A stretch of DNA of 64,000 bases, from assembly GCA_965217135.1 (NCBI GenBank), contig OZ244249.1, positions 3,348,001-3,412,000 of the forward strand, given 5' to 3'. A model generated the notes under the pieces. It was given only the letters and a program-made list of their open reading frames with translations, made no database searches and was not told where the DNA came from. Source of the DNA: HXMU1420-2 sp017643305 (GTDB lineage: Bacteria; Pseudomonadota; Alphaproteobacteria; Rhodobacterales; Rhodobacteraceae). Positions 1 through 8,269 of this stretch are shown here, one piece after another. A program made the translations under genes and the position numbers. Position 1 is the stretch's first letter; every line of letters begins with the position of its first letter.

Positions 1-264
1 TTTGTGGCCAACCTGGTGCCCGCCATGGTGGGTGTGCGGTTTGGCGCCTTCCTGTTCACCACGTTTTTCGGGATCATGCCCGGTGCGGTCGTGTTCACTT
101 GGATTGGTGTGGGCGTGGCCGAGGTGTTTGACAGGGGCGAAGATCCGGACCTGTCGCTGTTGTGGGAGCCGCATGTGATCGGCCCGATCCTAGGCCTGTG
201 CGTCTTGGCGGCACTGCCCATTGTAGTCCGCGCCCTGCGCGGCAGAAAGGATATTGCAACGTGA
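1..264 (+). CDS. TVP38/TMEM64 (DedA-like) family membrane protein, C-terminal part
   Basis: This is the last 87 codons of a gene that begins before the window. The peptide has a hydrophobic stretch with a proline-glycine turn (GIMPGAVVFTWIGVG) typical of the VTT domain of TVP38/TMEM64 proteins, then a loop and a final membrane helix ending in a basic tail (RALRGRK). These are inner-membrane proteins of poorly defined transport or lipid-scrambling role. Its TGA overlaps the GTG start of the next gene (GTGA). A TVP38 protein followed by a mercuric-reductase-like flavoprotein is a common pair in proteobacteria, which supports the call. The N-terminus is not visible. Confidence 0.72.
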   Translation, partial: FVANLVPAMVGVRFGAFLFTTFFGIMPGAVVFTWIGVGVAEVFDRGEDPDLSLLWEPHVIGPILGLCVLAALPIVVRALRGRKDIAT

Positions 265-1679
265 CAGAAATACGGACCGACCTGCTGGTGATTGGTGCAG
301 GCTCGGGCGGGTTGTCCGTGGCCGCCGGGGCCAGCCAGATGGGCGCGGAAGTGGTTTTGCTGGAAGGCCACAAGATGGGGGGTGATTGCCTGAACTATGG
401 CTGCGTGCCGTCCAAGGCGCTGCTGGCTACAGGCAAGGCCGCGCATCAGCATACACTGACTGCGGCTTTTGGCGTGACCAGTCCGCCCCCGCAAGTCGAC
501 TACGGCGCGGCCATGGCGCATGTGCGGGACGTGATCGCACAGATCGAACCGGTGGACAGCCAGGAGCGTTTCGAGGGGCTTGGGGTCACAGTGATCCGGG
601 AATTTGGTACCTTCGTGTCTCCGACGCAGGTACAAGCCGGGGACATCACCATCACCGCACGGCGGATCGTGATTGCCACCGGCTCTGCCCCGCTGGTGCC
701 ACCAATCCCGGGTCTGGATGATGTGCCCTACCTGACCAACGAAACCCTTTTTGACCTGACCGAACGGCCCGAGCATCTGCTGATCGTTGGCGGTGGCCCG
801 ATCGGGATGGAGATGGCGCAGGCACATATACGGCTGGGCAGCAAAGTCACCGTGATCGAGGGCCAGACTGCTTTGGGCCGGGATGATCCGGAGATGGCGG
901 CGCTGGTGGTACAGGCCTTGCGGGATGAGGGCGTGAAGATTGTGGAAAACGCCATGGTCGCCGAGGTGCAGAAATCAGATGCCGGGGTGGCAGTGATCAC
1001 GCCAGACGGGCAGCGCTATGACGGGTCGCACCTGTTGCTGGCACTGGGGCGCAAGGCCAGTACCGACCGGTTAAATCTGCAAATGGCGGGAATTGAGACC
1101 ACCAAGACCGGCATTCGCACCGATGCCAGCCTGCGCACCACCAACCGCAAGGTCTATGCCATTGGGGATGTGGCCGGTGGCCTGCAGTTCACGCATCTGG
1201 CCGGCTATCATGCGGGGGTGATCATCCGGTCGGCGCTTTTTGGCCTGCCGGCCAAGGCCAGCACAGCGCATATCCCATGGGCCACCTACACGGATCCGGA
1301 AATGGCGCAGGTCGGTCTGACCGAGGCGCAGGCGCGGGCGGAATATGGTGACCGGATGGAGGTGGCCCGCTTCGAATACGACCACAACGACCGCGCTATT
1401 GCAGAGCGGAAGGCCAAGGGACTGATCAAGGTGATGGTGGTCAAAGGACGGCCTGTTGGCGCCTCCATCGTCGGGCATCAGGCTGGGGAGATTATCAGTC
1501 TCTGGTCGTTGGCCATCGTCAACAAACTGAAAATGGCCCAGATTTCGGGCATGGTTTCGCCGTACCCCACATACGGCGAACTTTCCAAACGCGCCGCGGG
1601 CGCTTATTTCTCACCCAGGCTGTTTGACAGCCCGAGGGTAAAAACCATTGTCGGTCTTGTGCAGCGCTGGCTGCCCTGA
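261..1679 (+). CDS. FAD-dependent pyridine nucleotide-disulfide oxidoreductase (mercuric reductase-like)
   Basis: A 472-residue two-dinucleotide-fold flavoprotein of the dihydrolipoamide dehydrogenase/mercuric reductase class. Visible are the N-terminal FAD motif GAGSGG, the redox-active disulfide in GGDCLNYGCVPSK, a second Rossmann motif GGGPIGMEMA, and the FAD-binding AIGDVAGG. The C-terminal interface reads SPYPTYGE where lipoamide dehydrogenases have an HxHPT-type dyad, and there is no C-terminal Cys pair, so it is neither a true LpdA nor a classical MerA. I chose the GTG at 261 rather than an upstream ATG because AAGGA precedes it and it overlaps the stop of the TVP38-like gene by 4 bp, implying coupled translation. 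The electron acceptor is unknown. Confidence 0.88.
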   Translation: MTEIRTDLLVIGAGSGGLSVAAGASQMGAEVVLLEGHKMGGDCLNYGCVPSKALLATGKAAHQHTLTAAFGVTSPPPQVDYGAAMAHVRDVIAQIEPVDSQERFEGLGVTVIREFGTFVSPTQVQAGDITITARRIVIATGSAPLVPPIPGLDDVPYLTNETLFDLTERPEHLLIVGGGPIGMEMAQAHIRLGSKVTVIEGQTALGRDDPEMAALVVQALRDEGVKIVENAMVAEVQKSDAGVAVITPDGQRYDGSHLLLALGRKASTDRLNLQMAGIETTKTGIRTDASLRTTNRKVYAIGDVAGGLQFTHLAGYHAGVIIRSALFGLPAKASTAHIPWATYTDPEMAQVGLTEAQARAEYGDRMEVARFEYDHNDRAIAERKAKGLIKVMVVKGRPVGASIVGHQAGEIISLWSLAIVNKLKMAQISGMVSPYPTYGELSKRAAGAYFSPRLFDSPRVKTIVGLVQRWLP

Positions 1680-1693
1680 CCCGAAAGGACGTA

Positions 1694-3079
1694 ATGCTCA
1701 ACTCACTGTCGGGCCGTTTCCTGATCCTGACGACAGTGTTCGTAATGCTGGCCGAAGTTTTGATCTTCGTGCCGTCCATTGCCCGTTTCCGCGAAGATTA
1801 CCTGCTGAGCCGCCTGGAACGTGCACAGATCGCGTCGTTGGCGTTGCTGGCCGATGATATGCTGTCGGAGGAGCTGGAAACCGAGCTACTGAAAAACGCA
1901 GGCGTTTATAACGTGGTGCTTCGGCGCGACGAGGTCCGGCAGCTCATGCTGGCCTCGCCCATCCCATCGCCGATTACGGCAACTTATGACATGCGCAATC
2001 CAGGGCCGGTGGTTTTGATAGGCGATGCCATGGCCCGGTTGCTGGAGCCCGAAAACGAAGTGATCCGCTTGATCGGTGCACCGGTGAGAGAAGCGGGGCT
2101 GCTGATTGAGATCACGATGGAAACTGCGCCACTGCGTATGGCAATGATCGACTACGGCCTGCGTGTTCTGGCGCTGTCGGCGGTGATCTCGGTCTTTACC
2201 GCAGTGTTGCTGTTCGTGGCAGTGCGCCTATTGCTGGTGCGTCCGATCAAGGGCGTAGTGGGCTACATGCAGCGCTATGCCACTGCTCCGGAAGACGCGC
2301 GGGGGATCATCACGCCCACCGCCGGGGTGCGGGAACTGCGCGAGGCCGAAGAGGCGTTGCAGAAGCTTCAGACCGAACTGACGCAGGCGCTGAAGCAACG
2401 CGAACGGCTGGCGCAACTTGGCAGTGCGGTGGCCAAGGTGAGCCATGATCTGCGCAATATCCTGACCTCAGCGCAGTTGTTCACCGGCCGGATCGAAGGC
2501 AGCGAGGACCCGCTGGTGCGGCGCATGGCCCCGAAACTGGTGGGATCGATCACGCGCGCGGTGTCCTTGTGCGAAGGCACGCTGGCCTTTGGCCGGGCTG
2601 AAGAACCCGCTCCAACCCTAACAGTTTTCGCGTTGAGCGGGATTGTCGATGACGTGTTTGCGAGCGAACGGCTGGCGGACGGTGCGGATGTGTTAACCTT
2701 CGAGGAAGACATCCCCCCTGCCCTAACCCTGCGCGCCGATCCCGAACAGATGTTTCGCGTCATCACCAACCTTGTGCGCAACGCCCGGCAGGCGCTGACG
2801 GCGGCGGGCACACCCGGCGCCATCTGTGTGAAGGCACGGGAACTGGACGACCAGTGGTGTATCACAGTGTCCGATACTGGCCCGGGCCTGCCCCCGAAAG
2901 CACGGGAAAACCTGTTCACCCCGTTCCAGGGCGGCACACGCAAGGGCGGTTCAGGTCTTGGGTTAGCTATTTCGGCAGAACTGGTGCGCGGCCATGGCGG
3001 CACACTGTCCCTGAGCCATAGCGACGAAACCGGCACAACCTTTGAAATCCGCCTGCCCAAGGGCGACGGCACGGTCTGA
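1694..3079 (+). CDS. Sensor histidine kinase with HAMP domain
   Basis: A 461-residue membrane-bound two-component kinase. A first membrane helix lies near residues 10-30, a periplasmic sensor follows, and a second helix lies near 155-185. A HAMP-like linker and a coiled-coil (EALQKLQTELTQALKQRERL) precede the H-box SHDLRN with the phospho-acceptor at His251. The ATPase domain shows the N-box NLVRNARQAL, DTGPGLP and the glycine-rich GGSGLGLAIS. It starts 15 bp after the oxidoreductase, with GAAAGGA before the ATG, so the two probably share a transcript. No response regulator lies beside it, so its partner is elsewhere. The sensed signal cannot be told from the sequence. Confidence 0.88.
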   Translation: MLNSLSGRFLILTTVFVMLAEVLIFVPSIARFREDYLLSRLERAQIASLALLADDMLSEELETELLKNAGVYNVVLRRDEVRQLMLASPIPSPITATYDMRNPGPVVLIGDAMARLLEPENEVIRLIGAPVREAGLLIEITMETAPLRMAMIDYGLRVLALSAVISVFTAVLLFVAVRLLLVRPIKGVVGYMQRYATAPEDARGIITPTAGVRELREAEEALQKLQTELTQALKQRERLAQLGSAVAKVSHDLRNILTSAQLFTGRIEGSEDPLVRRMAPKLVGSITRAVSLCEGTLAFGRAEEPAPTLTVFALSGIVDDVFASERLADGADVLTFEEDIPPALTLRADPEQMFRVITNLVRNARQALTAAGTPGAICVKARELDDQWCITVSDTGPGLPPKARENLFTPFQGGTRKGGSGLGLAISAELVRGHGGTLSLSHSDETGTTFEIRLPKGDGTV

Positions 3080-3160
3080 ACCCGGTTTTCACGCTTGGCG
3101 GTTTTTTGCGGTTTTTCGGCTTGCAAAGCTACAGCGCTAAGTCTAGATGCAGGCCTCGAC

Positions 3161-3237
3161 GGACCGATAGCTCAGCTGGATAGAGTACTTGACTACGAAT
3201 CAAGGGGTCGGGGGTTCGAATCCTCCTCGGTCCGCCA
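3161..3237 (+). tRNA. tRNA-Arg (anticodon ACG)
   Basis: A full cloverleaf can be folded. The acceptor arm GGACCGA pairs with TCGGTCC, followed by discriminator G and encoded CCA. The D-arm contains AGCTCAGCTGGATAGAG. The anticodon stem CTTGA/TCAAG closes a 7-base loop CTACGAA with anticodon ACG. The T-arm carries GTTCGAATC. A run of eight T at about 3256-3263 may end transcription. It lies about 360 bp from an IS3-type element. Confidence 0.96.
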
Positions 3238-3601
3238 CCAACCCCCCTAAGGCATTTTTTTTCTGAATTTCCCGCTAAGACGCGAGATTTAACTACCAAA
3301 AAGGCTGCCAAGCTTGAAACGCTACAGGTGGCCCTATCTCAGCCCCGGCAATCTAAGCCCTTGACCTTGTCCCAAATCGTGCTCGCCCCCGAGACCCCTT
3401 GGTGCCAACCAAGGCCATGGCAAACCCTCCCCAACCAGAAATGCTCGGCGGTCCGACCATTATGAAATTGCCTGAAATTGTGACATGCAGCCATGCGGGT
3501 CAGCGCGGTGGCTACGGCCCAAATGAAGATTTGAAGCACTGGAACGTGACTGGTCTTCCCCCAATGAAGTGGTCTGCCTTTATGTTTAGGAATGGGTGGC
3601 C
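3238..3601. other. Gene-free stretch between tRNA-Arg and an IS element
   Basis: No coding frame here resembles a known protein. A perfect 7-bp inverted repeat (CCTTGGT at 3397-3403, ACCAAGG at 3408-3414) is the only structure I see. No copy of the tRNA 3' end that would mark an integrated island is visible. Confidence 0.5.
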
Positions 3602-3626
3602 TGATCTGACTGGTCCATATTGATTG

Positions 3627-4483
3627 TTAGTGCATGATCGGCCTGGGTTCCATTGGGATAATGGTTTCAGGGGCGGGCGGACGGTAACCCAGTGCACTGT
3701 GTGGTCTCTTGGTGTTGTAGTGTTTCCTCCATTCTTCGATGATGATTTGGGCTTCTCTGAGGGAGTAGAAGATTTCACCGTTGAGCAGCTCATCCCTCAT
3801 CCGCCCATTGAAGCTTTCGCAATATCCATTCTCCCAGGGTGAGCCCGGCTCGATGTAGGCTGTCTTTGCGCCGACCATTGCCCGGCAGGCGCATCCGCAG
3901 GATGCTGCCGAGAGGGGGCGGCGATCCAATCCCGAACCGCCTGCGCAACGAACTCAGGGCCATTGTCCGACCGGATGAAGGCGGGAGGGCCACGCAGGAT
4001 GAACAGGTCGGTCAGAGCATCAATCACGTCTGTCGAGTTCAGCTTGCGCTTCACCCTGATCGCTAGGCACTCCCGGCTGTGCTCATCGATGATGTTCAGC
4101 GTCCGGAATGCCTTCCCATCATCGGTCCGGCAGTGAACGAAGTCATAGCTCCACACATGATTACGATGTTCCGGCCGCATGCGAACGCATGAACCATCGT
4201 TCAGCCACAGCCGTCCTTTCTTTGCCTGTTTCGGTGGAACCTTCAGCCCCTCTCGCCGCCACAGCCGCTCGACACGCCCATCGCTGACAGACCAGCCGGC
4301 ATCCCTGAGAAGCACAGCGACCCTACGGTAGCCATATCGACCGTATTGGCGTGCCAGCTCGATCATGTCGGCAACCAGCCTGTCTTCGTCAGCACGCCCC
4401 TTTGGGATACGCCTTTGCGTCGAGCGGTGTTGCCCCAGTACCCGGCACGCCCGCCGTTCCGAGACGTTGAACTGGGAACGCAC
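3627..4483 (-). pseudogene. IS3-family transposase OrfB, frameshifted by a 41-bp insertion
   Basis: The DDE integrase-like transposase of the same element. The first catalytic Asp is in the segment HVWSYDFVHCR, the second in FIRSDNGPEF, and the Glu in SPWENGYCESFNG, but the last lies in a different frame. After DWIAA (about 3917) the frame is broken by 41 extra bases (3876-3916). Removing them restores a continuous DWIAA-VGAKTAYIEPGSP reading. The C-terminus ends in the family-typical RPHSALGYRPP. The start is a GTG at 4483. The disruption separates the third catalytic residue, so no active transposase is expected. Confidence 0.87.
3876..3916. repeat. 41-bp palindromic insertion inside the transposase gene
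   Basis: These 41 bases are extra relative to the otherwise continuous transposase. On the minus strand they contain CGGCAG-CATCC-TGC-GGATG-CGC-CTGCCG, an imperfect hairpin with 6+5 paired bases, a 3-base loop and a 3-base bulge. I know of no named element with this sequence. Confidence 0.6.
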
Positions 4484-4515
4484 ATGATCGATGCAAGCAC
4501 GGCGACGAGCGGGGC

Positions 4516-4794
4516 TCAGAAGTTTCCCTTTGCGGCTTCCGTCAGGATGAGCTTGTCCAGCGTCAGGTCCGACACGGCCCGTCTCAGCCGATCATTCTCC
4601 TTCTGAAGTCGCTTTAGCTCCTTCACTTGATCTACGCCCATTCCGCCATACTGCTTACGCCAGCGGTAATAGGTCTGTTCAACAACACCTATCTGTCTAA
4701 TCGCATCCAGACGAGGCATCCCTTGCCCCATCAGTACCTCAACCTGCCGCAACTTCGAGACAAGCTCTTCGGGCTTTGGTCGCTTGTTCGCCAT
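4516..4794 (-). CDS. IS3-family transposase OrfA
   Basis: A 92-residue helix-turn-helix protein (KPEELVSKLRQVEVLMGQG followed by ..QTYYRWRKQYGG..) with a C-terminal leucine-zipper-like segment (KELKRLQKENDRLRRAVSDL). That is the usual OrfA layout of IS3-family elements, where OrfA binds the terminal repeats and is joined to OrfB by programmed frameshifting. It appears intact. OrfB begins about 30 bp downstream on the same strand. Confidence 0.88.
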   Translation of the reverse strand: MANKRPKPEELVSKLRQVEVLMGQGMPRLDAIRQIGVVEQTYYRWRKQYGGMGVDQVKELKRLQKENDRLRRAVSDLTLDKLILTEAAKGNF

Positions 4795-4912
4795 TCTCGG
4801 TCCTCCGTTTCCTAAACATAGCGCTGGACCAGTTCAGATGGGGAGGCTCACCAAATAGCGGTATTTGATAAGAGAGTATTCTTGGCTCATCGTGACCACT
4901 GAAGAGTGGACG

Positions 4913-5260
4913 ATGAGAAAGACAAGTAAGAGTCCCGGCGAGAAGATCGTCAAAGGCATCAAGCGGGCGACACGCAAGCAGTATTCAGCCGAAGAGAAGA
5001 TCCGGATCGTACTGGATGGCCTTCGCGGAGAAGACAGCATTGCAGAGCTGTGCCGCCGTGAGGGGATTTCCCAATGTATTTACTACAAATGGTCGAAGGA
5101 CTTCATGGAAGCCGGGAAGAAGCGGCTTGCCGGTGACACAGCACGTGCAGCGACAACCGACGAGGTCAAGGAACTGCGCCGCGAAGCAAAGGATCTCAAG
5201 GAAGTTGTCGCGGAGCAGACCTTGGAACTGCGTCTTCTCAAAAAGAGCATGACAGGCGAT
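4913..5260 (+). pseudogene. Truncated IS3-family OrfA (second, different IS)
   Basis: About 116 residues of an OrfA-type protein with a helix-turn-helix (YSAEEKIRIVLDGL ... ELCRREGISQ) and a coiled-coil tail (EVKELRREAKDLKEVVAEQ) ending LLKKSMTGD. Family members end a few residues later and are followed by OrfB, but here the sequence after 5260 no longer matches and OrfB is absent. The leader (about 4850-4912) and the first 20 codons resemble the remnant at 62.3 kb, so both derive from one IS type. The ATG at 4913 matches that relative. Confidence 0.78.
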
Positions 5261-5589
5261 ACGATCGTCGTCGCCGGTGTGTGCCCTGGATTATGGCATC
5301 AGCCATCATGCCCTCGAACCGCTGTGCCAGATGCATGGATCGCGCGAGAATCTCTGGGCATATGTGTTCGGGCAGAGCCTGCAGAACTGTGGTGCGCATC
5401 ATCGGAAACGGCGCTGAAGTGCCCCGCAAGCTGCACAGCCTGATCAATTTTGCCGAAAATGACATAAAACAATCCGGTCTGCTTTAGGCCGCGCGCAGTG
5501 CGCGGACGGTTTCTTAGTGCAATTGCATCATGGACAGCCGCGCAGCTCCCCGCCTTGAATGGTTTAGGTTTCACATTGGGGAGAGAACC
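5261..5589. other. Region between the IS remnant and the amide-utilisation operon; probable promoter
   Basis: No frame in these 330 bp resembles a known protein. It must hold the promoter of the downstream transport/hydrolase operon unless transcription enters from the IS. A GC-rich inverted repeat (CCGCGC/GCGCGG at about 5489-5510) sits near the middle. The ribosome-binding site GGGGAGAG lies just before the ATG at 5590. Confidence 0.4.
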
Positions 5590-6852
5590 ATGTTCGACCA
5601 AACTAGACGTTCCTTTTCTCTGGCGGCGCTGGGTCTGGCCCTGTCCGCCAGTATTGCTGTGCCCGCCAGCGCAGCGGACAATATCGTGATCGGCGTGCCA
5701 GCGGCCCAGTCAGGACCGGTGGGGGTGGCCGACCATCAGGACTGGACCAACGGGGTGATGTTGGCCATCGAAGAGATCAATGCGGCAGGCGGTGTGATGG
5801 GCCGTCAGCTAGAATCCAAGATCGTCGATCTGGACATGCTGACGCCTGAAGGCAACGTGGCCGGCATTCAGGCGCTGACCGAAGGCGGCAGCCATGCGAT
5901 CCTGTCGGCGTTCACTATCATTCCACAACCGGCCATGGATGCGGCGGCACCTTCGGGCATTCCTTACCTGCACGGCAATACGTCGTCGGTGAATGACAAC
6001 CTGTTCAAGGGCGACCCGCAGAAGTATCGCAATATCTTCCAGCTGGACGTGCCGGAGGTCTGGTACGGGTCCGGCTTCGTCAAATTCCTGCAGGACATGA
6101 CTGAGTCGGGACAGTGGGAACCGAAGAACAACAAGATCCACATCGTGCAGGGCCAGATCAGCTATACCCAGTTGATTTCGCAGGCTACGCAAGCGGCCGC
6201 CGCTGCCACCAATGGCGAATGGGAGATTGCCCAGATCACTGATATCCAGTTCCCTGTGCAGGACTGGGCTCCAGTGATCCGCGCATTGCAGGACACCGAC
6301 GCGGCAGCGATTATGATCGACCACTGGGTGGCAGCGGAACTGGCGGCCTTTGCTCAGCAATACGTCTATGACCCGGTGCCGGGCGCATTGGTTTACCTGC
6401 AATACGGACCGTCACAGCCAGAATTCCTCGACCTTGCGCAAGGCGCGGGGGAAGGCATGGTCTGGGGCACTGTCTATGGCGTCTATGCTGACGAAATGGG
6501 CACCGCGTTCCGCGAAAAGTACCGTGCGAAATATCCCGGCACCATGGGCATGGTGTATACCGGCGGCGGTTATGACGCGGTCTACATGATGGCCAAGGCA
6601 TGGGAGCAAGTCGGCAACCCCGATGACTTTGACGCTGTTGGCGATGCGATCCGCGCGATGGAGTACCGGGGCATCAACGGGTTCTACAAGTTCAACCCGG
6701 AAACCAACTCCGGCATCTCCTATCCCAACATGACGGACGACCCGGAAGCAGGCCAGGCCCATCTGTTCTTCCAGGTGCAGGATGATGAGCATCGGATCAT
6801 CGCGCCGACGCCCTTTGCCGAAGTGCCTTTCGTGGCACCGCCCTGGTGGTAA
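5590..6852 (+). CDS. ABC transporter substrate-binding protein (amide/urea/branched-chain type)
   Basis: A 420-residue type I periplasmic binding protein. The leader TRRSFSLAALGLALSA.. ending ASA|ADN has a twin-arginine pattern (T-R-R-S-F-S-L) and fits Tat or Sec export. The mature part starts IVIGVPAAQSGPVGVADHQ, as in Leu/Ile/Val and short-chain amide (FmdD/UrtA-like) receptors, with a central two-lobe domain (IPYLHGNTSS, GGGYDAVYMM). I start at ATG 5590, after GGGGAGAG, rather than an upstream in-frame ATG, because the leader begins there. It heads an operon with two ATPases, two permeases and a dimethylformamidase-like enzyme, so the ligand is probably a small amide. That last point is inference. 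Confidence 0.88.
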   Translation: MFDQTRRSFSLAALGLALSASIAVPASAADNIVIGVPAAQSGPVGVADHQDWTNGVMLAIEEINAAGGVMGRQLESKIVDLDMLTPEGNVAGIQALTEGGSHAILSAFTIIPQPAMDAAAPSGIPYLHGNTSSVNDNLFKGDPQKYRNIFQLDVPEVWYGSGFVKFLQDMTESGQWEPKNNKIHIVQGQISYTQLISQATQAAAAATNGEWEIAQITDIQFPVQDWAPVIRALQDTDAAAIMIDHWVAAELAAFAQQYVYDPVPGALVYLQYGPSQPEFLDLAQGAGEGMVWGTVYGVYADEMGTAFREKYRAKYPGTMGMVYTGGGYDAVYMMAKAWEQVGNPDDFDAVGDAIRAMEYRGINGFYKFNPETNSGISYPNMTDDPEAGQAHLFFQVQDDEHRIIAPTPFAEVPFVAPPWW

Positions 6853-6867
6853 GGGACGGGTTGGCAC

Positions 6868-7581
6868 ATGCTGTTTGGCTGTGAAGGGATCTGCCTGTCG
6901 CTCGGCGGCAGGCAGATCCTCTCCAACGTTGCGCTGGAGGCTCGGCCCGGGGAAATCCTCGGTCTGGTTGGGCCAAACGGAGCAGGCAAGACATCGCTTT
7001 TTGAGGTATTGTGCGGGCGATATACGCCCAGTGCGGGCAAGGTTGAACTGGAAGGACGAGATGTTACCGCCCTGCCCTTTCACAACCGCGCTCGGATCGG
7101 TCTGGGGCGCACCTATCAAAGCCCGGTAGTGCCCGCGTCGCTGACCGTTGGCGAAACCTTCCGCGCTGCGCGGAAATCATATGCCCCGATGCTCAGCCGC
7201 CATGACGCCGAATGGGCCGCGCGACTGGTGCATCTGCGGGTGCCCTGGGACACGCCGGCGGCGGCACTCGGTGCGTTTGACCGGCGCAAGTTGCTGTTTG
7301 CCTGCCTGATGATGCGTATGCCCAAAGTGCTGCTGATGGATGAACCGGCTTCGGGCCTGATCAATGCCGAGATTGATGAACTGGACCTGATCATCCGCCG
7401 TCTGGTTGACGAATATGGCATGGGGGTCATCCTGATCGAACACCGGCTAGAGCTGCTGGCCGCCGTTGCCGATGACTGCGTGGTGCTGGACCTGGGCGAA
7501 GTGATTGCGACTGGATCGCCGCGAGAGGCGTTCGAAAACGAGCGCGTGAAAGCAGCCTATTTCGAGGGAGCCGATGCCTGA
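6868..7581 (+). CDS. ABC transporter ATP-binding protein, LivG type
   Basis: A 237-residue cytoplasmic ATPase of a branched-chain/amide-type importer. The Walker A motif is VGPNGAGKTS. The Walker B is VLLMDEPASGL, followed by a switch His in ILIEHRL. The signature region reads LGAFDRRKLL and lacks the canonical LSGGQ, which is unusual. It follows the binding protein by 15 bp and overlaps the next ATPase by 8 bp, consistent with one transcript and coupled translation. In this family LivG and LivF form a heterodimer driving the two permeases. Confidence 0.9.
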   Translation: MLFGCEGICLSLGGRQILSNVALEARPGEILGLVGPNGAGKTSLFEVLCGRYTPSAGKVELEGRDVTALPFHNRARIGLGRTYQSPVVPASLTVGETFRAARKSYAPMLSRHDAEWAARLVHLRVPWDTPAAALGAFDRRKLLFACLMMRMPKVLLMDEPASGLINAEIDELDLIIRRLVDEYGMGVILIEHRLELLAAVADDCVVLDLGEVIATGSPREAFENERVKAAYFEGADA

Positions 7582-8269
7582 GCTTCTAGAAATCCGCCAA
7601 TTGTCCGCAGGCTATGGCCCGCTACGGGTGCTGCACGAGATCGACCTGACCGTGCGTGAAGGTGAACGGATCGGACTGGTGGGCCTGAACGGGCACGGCA
7701 AGACGACGCTGATCCGGGCGCTGACCCATATGACGGGTTGGCAGCAGGGGTCGATCAAGCTGGACGGCGCGGAAATCGGCGGCACCCGGTCTCTGGGGGC
7801 CGGGCGACGCACGCCGGGGCTGGTGAAACGCGGCATTGGCGTGGCACCACAGGGCGATGCGATTTTCCCCGGGCTTTCGGTGCGCAAGCATCTGGAATGC
7901 GGTGCGCATACGCGGCTGGCGTGGCGCGAGCGCAAGCAGCGCATTGAGCGTGTCTTTGACATTTTCTCGCCTTTGCGCCCGCTGGAACATGCGTTGGTGG
8001 GCAAACTTTCGGGCGGGGAACGTCGCATGGTGTCCATTGGACGGATGTTGATGACCGAGGCGCGGTTGTACCTGATTGACGAACCGTCCCTGGGGCTGGC
8101 CCCAAAAATCTCCCAAAGGGTGATGGCCGCGCTTTGGGACCTTTCGGTGAGTGGCGCGATGATCATTGCTGAACAGAACGTCACCTTACTGACCGGCCAT
8201 GCAGACCGCGTGATCGGGATGCACGCCGGGCGGATGCGCGGCGATGTCGGGCATGTGGAGCTGGGCTGA
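7574..8269 (+). CDS. ABC transporter ATP-binding protein, LivF type
   Basis: A 231-residue second ATPase. Walker A is VGLNGHGKTTL, the signature is KLSGGERRMV, Walker B is RLYLIDEPSLGLAP and the switch region is MIIAEQNV. The canonical signature contrasts with the degenerate one in its partner, so the heterodimer probably has one consensus and one degenerate ATP site (inference). Its TGA overlaps the ATG of the permease gene by one base. Confidence 0.9.
   Translation: MPELLEIRQLSAGYGPLRVLHEIDLTVREGERIGLVGLNGHGKTTLIRALTHMTGWQQGSIKLDGAEIGGTRSLGAGRRTPGLVKRGIGVAPQGDAIFPGLSVRKHLECGAHTRLAWRERKQRIERVFDIFSPLRPLEHALVGKLSGGERRMVSIGRMLMTEARLYLIDEPSLGLAPKISQRVMAALWDLSVSGAMIIAEQNVTLLTGHADRVIGMHAGRMRGDVGHVELG

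Larger units (their letters stand above)
3602..4840 (-). mobile_element. IS3-family (IS407-like group) insertion sequence, damaged
   Basis: An element of about 1.24 kb with two consecutive minus-strand transposase frames and imperfect terminal inverted repeats: TGATCTGACTGGTCCA at 3602-3617 and, read inward from the other end, CATCTGAACTGGTCCA at 4840-4825. The outer limits may extend a few bases further, since GGGGAGGCTCA beyond 4840 resembles the end of the IS remnant near 62510. I could not define a target duplication. The catalytic frame is interrupted by a 41-bp insertion, so the copy is probably not autonomous. Confidence 0.85.

Noticed and set aside
261..1679. Classical mercuric reductase (merA)
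   Set aside because: No C-terminal vicinal cysteines, no N-terminal heavy-metal domain and no mer neighbours. Only the general flavoprotein fold is shared.
3161..3601. tRNA-Arg as an attachment site of an integrated island ending at the IS elements
   Set aside because: No integrase gene and no repeat of the tRNA 3' end is visible downstream within the window.
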